This document shows, piece by piece, positions 34,081-43,154 of a stretch of DNA of 64,000 nt. The stretch is from Colimorpha sp045640985. Lineage in GTDB: Bacteria > Bacteroidota > Bacteroidia > Bacteroidales > P3. A program made the translations under genes and the position numbers. The stretch spans positions 45,764-109,763 of the forward strand of contig JAZUFZ010000011.1 of the NCBI GenBank assembly GCA_045640985.1, read 5' to 3'. The first letter of the stretch is position 1, and each line of letters begins with the position of its first letter. The notes under the pieces are model-generated. The model was given only the letters and a program-made list of their open reading frames with translations. It did not search any database and was not told the DNA's origin.

Positions 34081-35574
34081 ATGGAAAGCATTATACTTGT
34101 TTGTTTTATAGTTTATACAGTTCTCTTGTTTTTTGTCACGTGGCTGACTTCCCGCAATGCCAGCAATGATACTTTTTTCCGTGGAGGCCGGCGTTCCCCT
34201 TGGTTTGTAGTAGCGTACGGTATGATCGGAGCATCACTTTCGGGAGTAACATTTATGTCAGTACCAGGAGGAGTAAGTTCGGGGCAATTCACTTACCTTC
34301 CTCTGGTTTTTGGATATGTGCTGGGCTATGCAGTAATAGCGCTGGTGCTTCTTCCCCTCTATTATAAACTCAACCTCACCTCTATTTATACCTACCTTGA
34401 ACAGCGCTTCGGTAAAGCATCCGAAAAGACAGGTTCAGCCTTCTTTATCGTTTCAAGGCTTCTGGGCTCCGCCTTGCGCATGTATCTGGTGGTATTTGTA
34501 CTCTATGAGTTTGTTATTAAGGCCTGGGGCATTCCATTCTGGGTTCCTGCTGTGGTATTCATCTGTCTTATTTTGCTCTATACCTTCCGCGGAGGCATCA
34601 AAACAGTTGTATGGACCGATATGCTGCAAACCACTTTCCTGCTTTTGGCTGTGATTGTTACTGTGATTGCAATCCTTCACGAACTTAACATTTCACTTCC
34701 AGAACTACTCCGACAGTCTTCCGATCAAGGATATACTAAAGTTTTCGAGACAGACCCGTCTCACCCGAAATACTTCATAAAACAGATTCTGGGCGGTATG
34801 TTCATCACAATCACAATGACAGGCCTTGACCAGGATATGATGCAGAAGAACCTGACCTGCAAATCGCTCCGTGCTGCGCAGAAGAACGTACTCACGTCCA
34901 GTCTTTTGTTTGTGTTGGTGAATGTGTTGTTTCTTTGCCTTGGGGCAGCCCTTCTGGCCTACAGCTCTGCTTCAGGTTTTTCGCTTCCAGTCGATGCAAC
35001 CGGACAAATTATAGGCGATAAGATTTTTCCTTCCGTAGCCTTCCATATAAGCCAGTTTACAGCCGTTGTATTTGTGCTGGGTATGGTGGCTGCCGGCTAT
35101 AGCAGCGCCGACGGAACTCTGACGGCTCTCACCACAACATTCTGCTACAATTTCCTGAATTTCGGGAAATCAGAATCGACCGAATCCCGAAAGCAAATTC
35201 GTACCCGAAGAATTGTCCACATTGCCTTTGCCGTGCTTTATCTTATGATAATCATCGCTTTCCGCCCCCTGCATAACCAATCATTGATTGACACGATTTT
35301 CGATGTGGCAAGTTTTACCTACGGACCACTCTTGGGACTTTATGCCTTCGGCCTTTTCACCCGACGCAAGGTATCTGACCGGTGGGTGCCACTCATTGCC
35401 ATTATCGCTCCTATCTGCTGCTATATCCTTAAACTCAATGCCCCGAGATGGTTCAACGGATACCATTTCGGATTTGAACTGCTATTAATAAACGGTCTGC
35501 TTACATTCCTGATGCTGATGCTGACGAAACCTCGAAAAACGCCTACTGAGGTATATTCATCGCCCTCTGTATGA
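34081..35574 (+). CDS. Sodium:solute symporter family protein
   Basis: This 497-aa inner-membrane transporter has about 13 transmembrane helices. Family features include ASNDTFFRGGRRSPWFVVAYG at the first loop, GASLSGVTFMSVPGG, and DIVASFTYGPLLG-like packing near residue 410 (FDVASFTYGPLLGLYAFG). It couples sodium entry to uptake of an unknown solute. ATG 34081 (MESIILVCFIVYTV) is placed just inside the promoter. Its 3' end overlaps the convergent DUF2461 gene by 32 bp. Confidence 0.92.
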   Translation: MESIILVCFIVYTVLLFFVTWLTSRNASNDTFFRGGRRSPWFVVAYGMIGASLSGVTFMSVPGGVSSGQFTYLPLVFGYVLGYAVIALVLLPLYYKLNLTSIYTYLEQRFGKASEKTGSAFFIVSRLLGSALRMYLVVFVLYEFVIKAWGIPFWVPAVVFICLILLYTFRGGIKTVVWTDMLQTTFLLLAVIVTVIAILHELNISLPELLRQSSDQGYTKVFETDPSHPKYFIKQILGGMFITITMTGLDQDMMQKNLTCKSLRAAQKNVLTSSLLFVLVNVLFLCLGAALLAYSSASGFSLPVDATGQIIGDKIFPSVAFHISQFTAVVFVLGMVAAGYSSADGTLTALTTTFCYNFLNFGKSESTESRKQIRTRRIVHIAFAVLYLMIIIAFRPLHNQSLIDTIFDVASFTYGPLLGLYAFGLFTRRKVSDRWVPLIAIIAPICCYILKLNAPRWFNGYHFGFELLLINGLLTFLMLMLTKPRKTPTEVYSSPSV

Positions 35575-36241
35575 ACTTATTTAATGGCGCCGAGGCTCGG
35601 AAAACATCCAGAACCCGATCCAGAATATCATCTTCGAAAAGATATTTCTGTGGGATAGAATACATCGTAGTATAATCCTTATATTTCAAAAGGTCGGCAT
35701 CAGGCCAGTCGGTAGGATAGCCCCGGGGAACGCGCTGCAGTTTCTTTATCGTCCAGAACTGATCACCAAAATACTGATGATATTTCTTTTCTGCCATAAT
35801 CTCCTTCAACTCGGCAATATTATAGAATATCTCTTGACGTATTGCTTCTAATGTTTTGGAATCAGGCATGAATATTCCCCCTCCAAGACTGCATACTCCG
35901 GGAAGTCCTTCGTCGTCATTTCCGACCTGGAAATAATATCCGGGAACTGCACATTTCCTGTTGCCGCCCGTAGGAAGAATGCAGGCTATATGACTCTTAT
36001 ACGGACGCTTATCGCTCGAAAAACGCACATCTCTGTAAATTCTGTAAACGCATTTCTCTGCCGTAATATTGCCCAGGCTGGGATCTATTACCACCATTTC
36101 ATCTATCAGCGCCTGTGTAAAAGCAAGGAAGTCTTTGCGTATCGCCTCCCAGCGGGACTTGTTGGAGAGAAACCAGTCGCGATTGTTGTTCAAATTCAGT
36201 TCCTCAAAGAACTGTAGTGTGTCCGGGTGTATTTTTACCAT
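35543..36241 (-). CDS. DUF2461 family protein
   Basis: This 232-aa protein has the family pattern NNNRDWFLSNKSRWE near the N-terminus and YRIYRDVRFSSDKRPYKSH near residue 70. The function is unknown. The frame opens at a TTG (36247), but ATG 36241 (MVKIHPDTLQFF) gives the standard N-terminus. It overlaps the stop of the nuclease gene by 7 nt and the symporter 3' end by 32 bp. Confidence 0.88.
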   Translation of the reverse strand: MVKIHPDTLQFFEELNLNNNRDWFLSNKSRWEAIRKDFLAFTQALIDEMVVIDPSLGNITAEKCVYRIYRDVRFSSDKRPYKSHIACILPTGGNRKCAVPGYYFQVGNDDEGLPGVCSLGGGIFMPDSKTLEAIRQEIFYNIAELKEIMAEKKYHQYFGDQFWTIKKLQRVPRGYPTDWPDADLLKYKDYTTMYSIPQKYLFEDDILDRVLDVFRASAPLNKFIQRAMNIPQ

Positions 36242-37014
36242 TTCCAACGTGTTATATCAACTGAAGATTCCATTTCTTCTCCCATAGTGGGAAAAAAATC
36301 AAGTCCCGTACAATCTTCTACAGAATCCACCGGCACAGCCAGGTCTTGCAGACGATCCTTAGCCCCACGATGATCTACCAGAAAACCTATCATCATCTGA
36401 CGGTCTGGGACATATATCACTTTATAGAAGCATTGGGGAACACTCACTTCATTATTACCTATCGTGGGCAGACCTTCTTCCAGAACCGGGCCCGTAACCA
36501 CATATACCGTACCATAATAGCGCGCCCACTGGCGGACTCTGCCTTCCAGCTTATTCCATATACCGTCATTGAAATCAGCATCTTGGGGCGACATGTTACT
36601 CAAAAGGAAAGTCTCGCTCATTGCCTCTTTATCCCATTTCATATCCCCTGCCGGCACAAGATGTCCACGGGTATAGCCGCTCCGCCTGTAATCCTCCAGT
36701 TGTGCCGATTGTGTAACGACATCCACATCCTCTCTGAAATCATCAGTACGAGGCAGCTGCCCGTTCGCCATTTCCCTGGTCAGCATATATGCCACCCAGT
36801 CGGGCTGTTCGTGCTCTTCATTATAACTCAAAGTAAACGCCTTATGCCTTACAATCTGGTTGTTTCCCACAGCCACCATCCTTACGCCGTTCACTTCCGA
36901 AGCATTGTCCGACGCACATTCCAAAGGCTGAATCGACACAGACGATTGTCCGCAAGATTGATTCAACCCCATTATTTCCAGTGCAATAGCAATATATAGT
37001 AGTTTTCGTTTCAT
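36235..37014 (-). CDS. Secreted DNA/RNA non-specific endonuclease (NUC1 family)
   Basis: This 259-aa beta-beta-alpha metal nuclease has the signature TRGHLVPAGDM with its catalytic His near residue 122. The metal-binding Asn region is LLSNMSPQDADFNDGIWNKLE. The N-terminus (MKRKLLYIAIALEIMGLNQS followed by C) is a lipoprotein-like signal. It would degrade extracellular or periplasmic nucleic acid for nutrition or defence. The promoter -7 element ends only 4 nt before the ATG, suggesting a leaderless mRNA. Confidence 0.9.
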   Translation of the reverse strand: MKRKLLYIAIALEIMGLNQSCGQSSVSIQPLECASDNASEVNGVRMVAVGNNQIVRHKAFTLSYNEEHEQPDWVAYMLTREMANGQLPRTDDFREDVDVVTQSAQLEDYRRSGYTRGHLVPAGDMKWDKEAMSETFLLSNMSPQDADFNDGIWNKLEGRVRQWARYYGTVYVVTGPVLEEGLPTIGNNEVSVPQCFYKVIYVPDRQMMIGFLVDHRGAKDRLQDLAVPVDSVEDCTGLDFFPTMGEEMESSVDITRWKW

Positions 37015-37018
37015 ATTG

Positions 37019-37026
37019 CAAAGATA
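37019..37026 (-). promoter_or_regulatory. -7 element TATCTTTG directly before the nuclease ATG
   Basis: TATCTTTG on the minus strand is separated from ATG 37014 by four bases, so transcription would start at or within a few bases of the A of the start codon. Confidence 0.6.
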
Positions 37027-37066
37027 CTATTATTTCCATATTCCCACAAGTTTTTCTCAAAAAAAA

Positions 37067-37097
37067 TTTGGTGTGTCGGAAAAAATGCGTAATTTTG
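37067..37097 (+). promoter_or_regulatory. Promoter of glyS
   Basis: TTTG (37067-37070) and TAATTTTG (37090-37097) have a 19-bp spacer. The leader is about 120 nt to ATG 37224. No tRNA-sensing T-box is recognisable in it. Confidence 0.75.
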
Positions 37098-37223
37098 CAA
37101 AATTGAACCTTTCTGGGGAAAGACAGACCGAGCATACGCCCATAGTCCCCATATATCTATCATTATGATATTTAGCAAAGATATCAAAAGACATTAAAAA
37201 GAAAACAATAATACAAAAATACA

Positions 37224-38759
37224 ATGGCAAATCAAGAAGATTCTTTCAAAAAAGTTGTATCCCACGCAAAAGAATACGGATTCATTTTCCCCTCCAGCGA
37301 AATTTACGATGGTCTGGGAGCCGTATATGACTACGGCCAGTTAGGTACCGAACTCAAGAACAACATCAAGCAATATTGGTGGAAATCCATGGTTCAGTAC
37401 CACGAAAATATCGTAGGTATTGACTCCGCCATCTTCATGCACCCCAAAATCTGGAAAGCCAGCGGCCACGTAGATGCATTCAACGACCCTCTTATCGACA
37501 ACAAAGACAGTAAAAAACGCTACCGCGCCGACGTGCTGATCGAAGACCATATCGCCAAACTCGAAGATAAAATCAAAAAAGAAGTAGAGAAAGCACAGAA
37601 ACGATTCGGAGAAGCCTTCAACAGAGAACAGTTCCTCTCCACCAATCCAAGAGTACTGGAAACCCAAGCCAAAATTGATGAAATTCACCAGAAATACGCC
37701 GAACTGATGAACAACAACGACCTCGATGGCCTGAAGCAGCTCATTCTCGACCTCGAAATCGTATGTCCCATCAGCGGCACCCGGAACTGGACCGATGTGC
37801 GCCAGTTCAACCTCATGTTTGCCACCAAAATGGGCTCCGTCATAGACGACAGCGACACACTCTACCTCCGTCCCGAAACAGCTCAGGGCATATTCGTGAA
37901 CTTCCTTAACGTACAAAAGAGCGGACGCATGAAGATACCTTTTGGAATCGCCCAAATCGGAAAAGCTTTCCGCAACGAAATTGTGGCCCGCCAGTTCATT
38001 TTCCGCATGAGAGAATTCGAGCAGATGGAAATGCAGTTCTTCGTTCGCCCAGGCCAGGAGTTGGAATGGTTCAAATACTGGAAGGCAGAACGCCTGAAAT
38101 GGCACCTCGCACTCGGCATTCCAGCAGAGAAATACCGCTACCACGACCACGAAAAACTCGCGCACTACGCCAACGCCGCCACCGACATCGAATTTGAATT
38201 TCCGTTCGGTTTCAAGGAGCTTGAAGGCATCCATTCACGCACCGACTTCGACCTCAGCCGGCACAGCGAATTCAGCGGCCGCAAGTTGCAGTATTTCGAC
38301 AGCGAACTCAACGAGAACTATACCCCATACGTCATCGAAACATCCATCGGCGTAGATCGCACCTTCCTCGCAGTATTCAGCCATGCCCTCAAAGATGAGA
38401 CACTCGAAGACGGAAGCACCCGTACCGTATTGAGCCTGCCCCCAGTATTGGCGCCATACAAAGCCGCCATACTCCCACTCGTAAAGAAAGACGGTCTCCC
38501 GGAAAAAGCCCGCGAGATATTCGACGACCTGAAATTCGACTTCATGCTCCAATACGACGAAAAAGATGCCATCGGACGCCGCTACCGCCGTCAGGACGCT
38601 ATCGGAACACCGTTCTGCATCACCATCGATAACGATACCTTACAGGACAACAGCGTCACCATCCGCGAACGCGATACCATGCAACAGGAGCGCATTCCTA
38701 TCGAGAACCTGCGCACCTATCTGCATCAGCACATTCGCCCGATTACCGTTGCCGAATAA
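37224..38759 (+). CDS. glyS: Glycyl-tRNA synthetase (dimeric type)
   Basis: This is a class II synthetase of the single-chain alpha2 type. Motif 1 region is EDSFKKVVSHAKEYGFIFPSSEIY-like at the N-terminus, with LRPETAQGIFVNF, motif 2 (FRNEIVARQFIFRMREFEQME) and motif 3 (ETSIGVDRTFLAV). The anticodon-binding domain is at the C-terminus (LPPVLAPYKAAILPLV, DTMQQERIPIENL). Length (511 aa) is normal. It is monocistronic, with its own promoter and terminator. Confidence 0.96.
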   Translation: MANQEDSFKKVVSHAKEYGFIFPSSEIYDGLGAVYDYGQLGTELKNNIKQYWWKSMVQYHENIVGIDSAIFMHPKIWKASGHVDAFNDPLIDNKDSKKRYRADVLIEDHIAKLEDKIKKEVEKAQKRFGEAFNREQFLSTNPRVLETQAKIDEIHQKYAELMNNNDLDGLKQLILDLEIVCPISGTRNWTDVRQFNLMFATKMGSVIDDSDTLYLRPETAQGIFVNFLNVQKSGRMKIPFGIAQIGKAFRNEIVARQFIFRMREFEQMEMQFFVRPGQELEWFKYWKAERLKWHLALGIPAEKYRYHDHEKLAHYANAATDIEFEFPFGFKELEGIHSRTDFDLSRHSEFSGRKLQYFDSELNENYTPYVIETSIGVDRTFLAVFSHALKDETLEDGSTRTVLSLPPVLAPYKAAILPLVKKDGLPEKAREIFDDLKFDFMLQYDEKDAIGRRYRRQDAIGTPFCITIDNDTLQDNSVTIRERDTMQQERIPIENLRTYLHQHIRPITVAE

Positions 38760-38779
38760 GAAAGAACATTACAATCAGG

Positions 38780-38807
38780 AAAAGGCCATCCACACGGATG
38801 GTCTTTT
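38780..38807 (+). terminator. Terminator of glyS
   Basis: The stem AAAAGGCCATCC / GGATGGTCTTTT with a 4-nt loop ACAC is followed by a T-rich tract, 20 nt after the stop. Confidence 0.85.
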
Positions 38808-38878
38808 CTTTTATTTCATCACAAATCCTCCCCTTTTCAAGAGTCGTTTTCCCTGCTGTAATATAGGCACTTGCAAGG

Positions 38879-39019
38879 GGTAACTCCCTTCTATCTTCTT
38901 TTTATCTCCATATTAACTTCTTTTTATCTCCTTTTCTAAGAATAAGAGATAGAAAAAAGATAAAAAGAAGATAAAAAGAAGATAAAAAGAAGATAAAAAG
39001 AAGATAGAAGGGAGTTACC
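38879..39019. repeat. Palindromic phased-array element, copy C (expanded right arm)
   Basis: This is the 141-bp version. The left arm has TAWCT at 38881, 38892, 38903, 38914 and 38925. The right arm has AGATA at 38947, 38958, 38969, 38980, 38991 and 39002 and AGTTA at 39013, all 11 bp apart. The right arm therefore has seven units against five on the left, two more than copies A, B and D. The flank at 38834-38878 (GCTGTAATATAGGCACTTGC) is shared with B and D. It lies between the convergent glyS and pta terminators. Confidence 0.87.
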
Positions 39020-39032
39020 ACAGTAAAAAGAC

Positions 39033-39084
39033 AAAAAGAGACTACTCGCAAGTGGTCTCTTTGGTGAGTCCTTTCAGAACTCAC
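39033..39084 (-). terminator. Terminator of pta (tandem hairpins)
   Basis: A 12-bp stem AAAGAGACTACT / AGTGGTCTCTTT with loop CGCA (39035-39062) lies 50 nt after the pta stop. A second small hairpin GTGAGT / ACTCAC (39064-39084) is closer to the stop. Confidence 0.75.
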
Positions 39085-39111
39085 TTATTGCATCACAAGG
39101 GAAATCTTATT

Positions 39112-40116
39112 TTATTTAGCAGCAGCCTGGGAAGCCGTAATGGCTACTACATTAACGATATCCTCAACGGAGCAACCGCGGCTGAGATCGTTGATAGGAG
39201 CTGCCATACCCTGCATAACGGGTCCGATAGCTTCTGCGCCAGCCAGACGCTGCACCAGCTTATAGCTGATATTACCTGCCTGCAGGTCGGGGAACACAAG
39301 AACATTGGCCTTGCCTGCGATAGGACTGTTCGGAGCCTTGCTTGCGCCTACTTTAGGAACAATTGCTGCATCGGCCTGGAGTTCACCATCGAGCATAACT
39401 TCTGGGTCGAGTTCATGTGCGATATTAGTTGCGCTGATAACCTTATCAACCAATTCGTGATGAGCGCTGCCCTTGGTTGAGAAACTGAGAATTGCCACGC
39501 GAGGCTGTTCAAATCCAGCGATAGCCTTGGCGGTCTTGGCGGAAACTACAGCGATTTCAGCCAGTTCGCGGTCGGTAGGACATGGGGTTGCTGCGCAATC
39601 GGCAAAAACGAGCATACCATTCTCGCCGTATGTCTTATCTTTCAAAACCATAATGAATGCACCACTTACAACACTTACGCCTGGGAGGGTCTTTACGATC
39701 TGGAAGGCGGGACGGAGTACATCACCGGTTGCATTGCGGGCTCCTGCAACTTCACCATCGGCATCGCCGTTCTTGATAAGAAGCGTAGCAAGATAAAGAG
39801 GATCTTCAACCAGTTTCATGGCTTCGTCCATCTGCATACCTTTCTTCTTGCGGATTTCGCAGAGCATCTCGGCATAGAACTCCTTCTTAGCATGGGTCAT
39901 AGGGTCGATGATAGTGGCCTTGTCAATATTTTTCAAGCCGTATTCAGCAGCAAGATTCTTGATTTCAGATTCGTTGCCAAGAAGAATAAGACGAGCAATA
40001 CCTTCGGAAAGGATAATGTCGGCGGCCTTCAATGTGCGTTCTTCCGTACCTTCAGCAAGGACTATGCATTTGTTTGCAGATTTAGCCTTTGCCTTGATTT
40101 GATTCATTAATTCCAT
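39112..40116 (-). CDS. pta: Phosphate acetyltransferase
   Basis: It interconverts acetyl-CoA and acetyl phosphate in acetate metabolism. The sequence is the short, single-domain form (334 aa): MELMNQIKAKAKSANKCIVLAEG, EVAGARNATGDVLRPAFQIVKT, GMLVFADCAATPCPT, LSFSTKGSAHHELVDKV, and the C-terminal NVLVFPDLQAGNISYKLVQR with GPVMQGMAAPINDLSRGC. Acetate kinase (ackA), often adjacent, is not in the window. Confidence 0.96.
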   Translation of the reverse strand: MELMNQIKAKAKSANKCIVLAEGTEERTLKAADIILSEGIARLILLGNESEIKNLAAEYGLKNIDKATIIDPMTHAKKEFYAEMLCEIRKKKGMQMDEAMKLVEDPLYLATLLIKNGDADGEVAGARNATGDVLRPAFQIVKTLPGVSVVSGAFIMVLKDKTYGENGMLVFADCAATPCPTDRELAEIAVVSAKTAKAIAGFEQPRVAILSFSTKGSAHHELVDKVISATNIAHELDPEVMLDGELQADAAIVPKVGASKAPNSPIAGKANVLVFPDLQAGNISYKLVQRLAGAEAIGPVMQGMAAPINDLSRGCSVEDIVNVVAITASQAAAK

Positions 40117-40154
40117 AATATGATATTTTAGATTATTTGTCTCTTAATTTTGTG

Positions 40155-40162
40155 CAAAATTA
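40155..40162 (-). promoter_or_regulatory. -7 element TAATTTTG of pta
   Basis: TAATTTTG on the minus strand lies 39 nt before ATG 40116. No -33 TTTG is seen at the expected distance. Confidence 0.55.
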
Positions 40163-40309
40163 CAATTTTTTTTCAATATGGCAATATTTTTTTATTGGAC
40201 ACGTGCTAATGCTTTATTTTACAACCGATAATAGATTCTCCAATAGAAAAAAGACATTCCCACAATTCTGTTTTAAGTTGTCCTCTGAACTGAATTACGC
40301 ATAATTATG

Positions 40310-42715
40310 CTAATAGAGCACGAGTACTGTGCCTACGCGGTTGAGATGGCGTCCTGGATGAGAACCGAGACGGTAGGCGGTCTTATAGGTATATGCACCT
40401 TGAGGAACCGGAGTGGGGGCATCCAGCGGGTTCCAGCAGTCATCCTTAGTAGGGAGATGTGCCACGAGAATGCCGTTACGGTCATATATCCAGGTTTCGG
40501 ACTCCAGAAGGTCACTGCTGACGCCTCGGAAACACCTGTTGGTCGGTTCATTGGGCGTAATAGTGTTAGGAAACCAGATGTCTGTGCAGTCACGATTGTA
40601 GTGCACCCAGACGTTTACCACGCTATCGCATCCTTGAGGTGTTGTATAATGAATCAGGTGATCGCCCTCATCAGTAAATACATGCCCATCGTATTCCACC
40701 GGTTCGCCATAGCACACCACAACCTCGACAAACTCGGAGGATGTAGGGGCGGGATATACTATGAGCGTTGTGGGAATATATAGTTGCGCTGTGGAATCAT
40801 ATAGCATAGTATCAATAGTTGCATAATCAGAGAAGGTTATTCCATGGAACTGCAACGGAAACTCGCCCGGACATGCCATCAGCTCGTCCACCACCGGATC
40901 ACCGATAATGCGGAGCGTATAGGTAATGATGCTGTCACACCCAAGAACTGACCGAAGCATTATAATGGTATCTTCTACAGCATGGGAAAACTGAATGTCA
41001 GAGAAGCTGTGGGGCAACTGATGAAGGAAGACATATTCCGTAGTGTCGAGGTAGCCGTTGAAATCAGGCACGACCACCATCATGGTATCGGTATGCGAAC
41101 ATCCGCCGTTCAGCATTGCCGTCAAAGTCACTGGATATACTCCAGCAGAGAATATGTGAATAGGATGTTCCTCGGTAGAGGTTGTACCGTCGCCGAAATC
41201 CCAATAAAAGGAATCACACGGCACATTGAGATCTATAATGAAATCATCATCAGCAAAGGTTGATGACTGGTTGATAAAGCGGTACTTTTGACTGCAATGA
41301 TCCCGGGCAAGTGTATCGACGGAGAACTGGGCATGTGGAAAATGGGGAGCCGTATAGGCTCGCATCTCCACTCCGCAGGTACCGCCCAGAGAACCCTTAT
41401 AGGAAATAAAGCACCGGTAATCGCCCGGATCCGTAATATGGAGCACCTGGCTAGTAGAAAGTATCTGCGAGGGGGAAGACGCTTCATACCAGGAATAATC
41501 AAATCCGTCAGGAGCCTTGCACTCAGAAACCAGATCATATCCGCAGGCATCCATCTTGATAGACTTGCGAAGGGTCTGGAACGTATAGTATATATAGGCA
41601 TAATGCGCAGAAGCCCCACATTCCTGAGTGGATATCTGCACATATATTGTCTGCCCGTGCAACGGGGTAAGATCCACACCCACAGGGGTCCAGTCCTTCC
41701 AAAGGATAGCTGAATAACCTTGTCCGTATGAGTTCCACCCCAGATTCGCATCAGCCACAAAAGTAAAGAACAGGCAGTTGGAATCCACCGGCTGCATGTT
41801 TTCATCATAAAAGGTGAACAACACGCGAGGATTATAATAGGCTTCATGCGAAGGATTCTCCATCACGGCGGCATAGCGCAGCAACAGCATATCCGCCAGA
41901 TTGGTATCCACCTGATAGCGGTAACATACTTTTGCCGCATTACCGCCTGCCCTCATAGTGCCAATACGCACCGACTTGGTTTCGCCTTTAGGAATTATCA
42001 GCAAAGCACCGTCCTCCAAATTGGGGTCGTATGCCAGACGATCGTAGTTTATCGCATGATGAATGTTAAAATCATTTGGCTTAGGACTTTCGTCTTCAGG
42101 AACATAATGCGGCACAATCTGCCGATTTGGATCGTTCCATTCTCCTATCTGTGACAGATCATCAGCCACGTATGCCTGAGAATTGCAAGTGGAATGTTGG
42201 GTAAAATCCACCGAGAGATCAACATCCTCAATACAAGGAACCGTAAATTCTATAGGCCGCGTATCACACCCATACATTTCGCGAGTAGAAGTTGTATGAT
42301 TGAATATCCTGACCCAGGCAGTCAAAGTCGTGTCCATGCCAGAATGTCTTCCTAAACTGTCCATATTGAAACTCACCTCAGGCTCACTGGTCTCAAAATG
42401 GTATTTCGCCTCAATCCATCCCGCGTCCACATCCCAGAAATCGGCCTCAGAGTTATCGGTCCATGAAAAAGTGACTTCCATCCCCTCGGTATGCCAAGAG
42501 ACCGGCCATATTGTATTCCGGTCATTATGATAGACATCCAGTTCCAGATTTATATCCCCCGCCTCTCTTATCTCGATACAGACATTTCTCACATCTGAAG
42601 GTATCCACACATCTATCGTATCATCTTCAATAGGTATATCTTTAGAATAAAATGAATAATAACCAGAAGATCTATCCCTATCGTATATCGTAACAGTTAT
42701 CGGAAGCTGTGTCAT
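40310..42715 (-). CDS. T9SS cargo protein with PKD domain and type B (gliding-associated) sorting domain; lacks its own signal peptide
   Basis: This 801-aa protein is beta-rich throughout. A PKD domain (FYWDFGDGTTSTEEHPIH) lies near residue 510, with DTTEYVFLHQLPH and CDSIITYTL-type repeats after it. The last ~85 residues (WFPNTITPNEPTNR, WIYDRNGILVAHL, PQGAYTYKTAY) form the CHU_C-type domain that directs type IX secretion. The ORF starts at an ATG overlapping the stop of a 75-codon ORF that carries the signal peptide in the 0 frame (this one is -1). Either a frameshift has split one gene, or the two are coupled. Without the upstream peptide the product could not reach the periplasm. Confidence 0.8.
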   Translation of the reverse strand: MTQLPITVTIYDRDRSSGYYSFYSKDIPIEDDTIDVWIPSDVRNVCIEIREAGDINLELDVYHNDRNTIWPVSWHTEGMEVTFSWTDNSEADFWDVDAGWIEAKYHFETSEPEVSFNMDSLGRHSGMDTTLTAWVRIFNHTTSTREMYGCDTRPIEFTVPCIEDVDLSVDFTQHSTCNSQAYVADDLSQIGEWNDPNRQIVPHYVPEDESPKPNDFNIHHAINYDRLAYDPNLEDGALLIIPKGETKSVRIGTMRAGGNAAKVCYRYQVDTNLADMLLLRYAAVMENPSHEAYYNPRVLFTFYDENMQPVDSNCLFFTFVADANLGWNSYGQGYSAILWKDWTPVGVDLTPLHGQTIYVQISTQECGASAHYAYIYYTFQTLRKSIKMDACGYDLVSECKAPDGFDYSWYEASSPSQILSTSQVLHITDPGDYRCFISYKGSLGGTCGVEMRAYTAPHFPHAQFSVDTLARDHCSQKYRFINQSSTFADDDFIIDLNVPCDSFYWDFGDGTTSTEEHPIHIFSAGVYPVTLTAMLNGGCSHTDTMMVVVPDFNGYLDTTEYVFLHQLPHSFSDIQFSHAVEDTIIMLRSVLGCDSIITYTLRIIGDPVVDELMACPGEFPLQFHGITFSDYATIDTMLYDSTAQLYIPTTLIVYPAPTSSEFVEVVVCYGEPVEYDGHVFTDEGDHLIHYTTPQGCDSVVNVWVHYNRDCTDIWFPNTITPNEPTNRCFRGVSSDLLESETWIYDRNGILVAHLPTKDDCWNPLDAPTPVPQGAYTYKTAYRLGSHPGRHLNRVGTVLVLY

Positions 42716-42939
42716 ATTTGCTGAATACTACCATACAGACGCTTTGACGCCTCTTCCGGAAACGACAGATAACAAAAACAGGCCATCCCGATCGGAGCAT
42801 CCACAAACGTATAATGACCATACGAAGCACTATACGTACCACGATTCCAAGGGATCTGAGCCTGCACCACAACGGGAGATACCGAGTTGAATATCAGTAG
42901 TACAAAAAGTAGCAGACGTATTTTCCTGTGAGGCTTCAT
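42712..42939 (-). CDS. Signal-peptide-bearing 5' fragment of the PKD/T9SS cargo gene
   Basis: A 75-aa ORF starts at ATG 42939 behind a strong promoter. It encodes a signal peptide (MKPHRKIRLLLFVLLIFNS ... VVVQAQ) and about 45 mature residues (GTYSASYGHYTFVDAPIGM, then FPEEASKRLYGSI). It ends at TGA 42712-42714, overlapping the next ATG by 4 nt. It is most likely the true N-terminus of the 801-aa cargo protein, separated by a -1 frameshift between about 42715 and 42728. Confidence 0.65.
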   Translation of the reverse strand: MKPHRKIRLLLFVLLIFNSVSPVVVQAQIPWNRGTYSASYGHYTFVDAPIGMACFCYLSFPEEASKRLYGSIQQI

Positions 42940-42966
42940 AATGAAAAGTCAATCACTTTTGCGGTG

Positions 42967-42997
42967 CAAAGATACACATTTTTTTTGATTCCACAAA
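42967..42997 (-). promoter_or_regulatory. Promoter of the split T9SS cargo gene
   Basis: TTTG (42994-42997) and TATCTTTG (42967-42974) on the minus strand have a 19-bp spacer, about 27 nt before ATG 42939. This supports 42939 as the real gene start. Confidence 0.78.
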
Positions 42998-43154
42998 AAA
43001 ACTGACTTTTTTTCTCTAAAAGAGCAAAATATCCCCAGCTTAAAGGCGTTGAACATAGTCAGGATCGTCATACTTTTCCTCTTTTGCCGCATATAGTTCC
43101 CAGATAAAACCTGAGTTGCGGTATCGTTTTGCTGTCCCTCAGACGGCCGGAAGA

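Noticed and set aside
37098..37223. T-box or other riboswitch in the glyS leader
   Set aside because: No Stem I, T-box sequence or terminator/antiterminator pair could be recognised.
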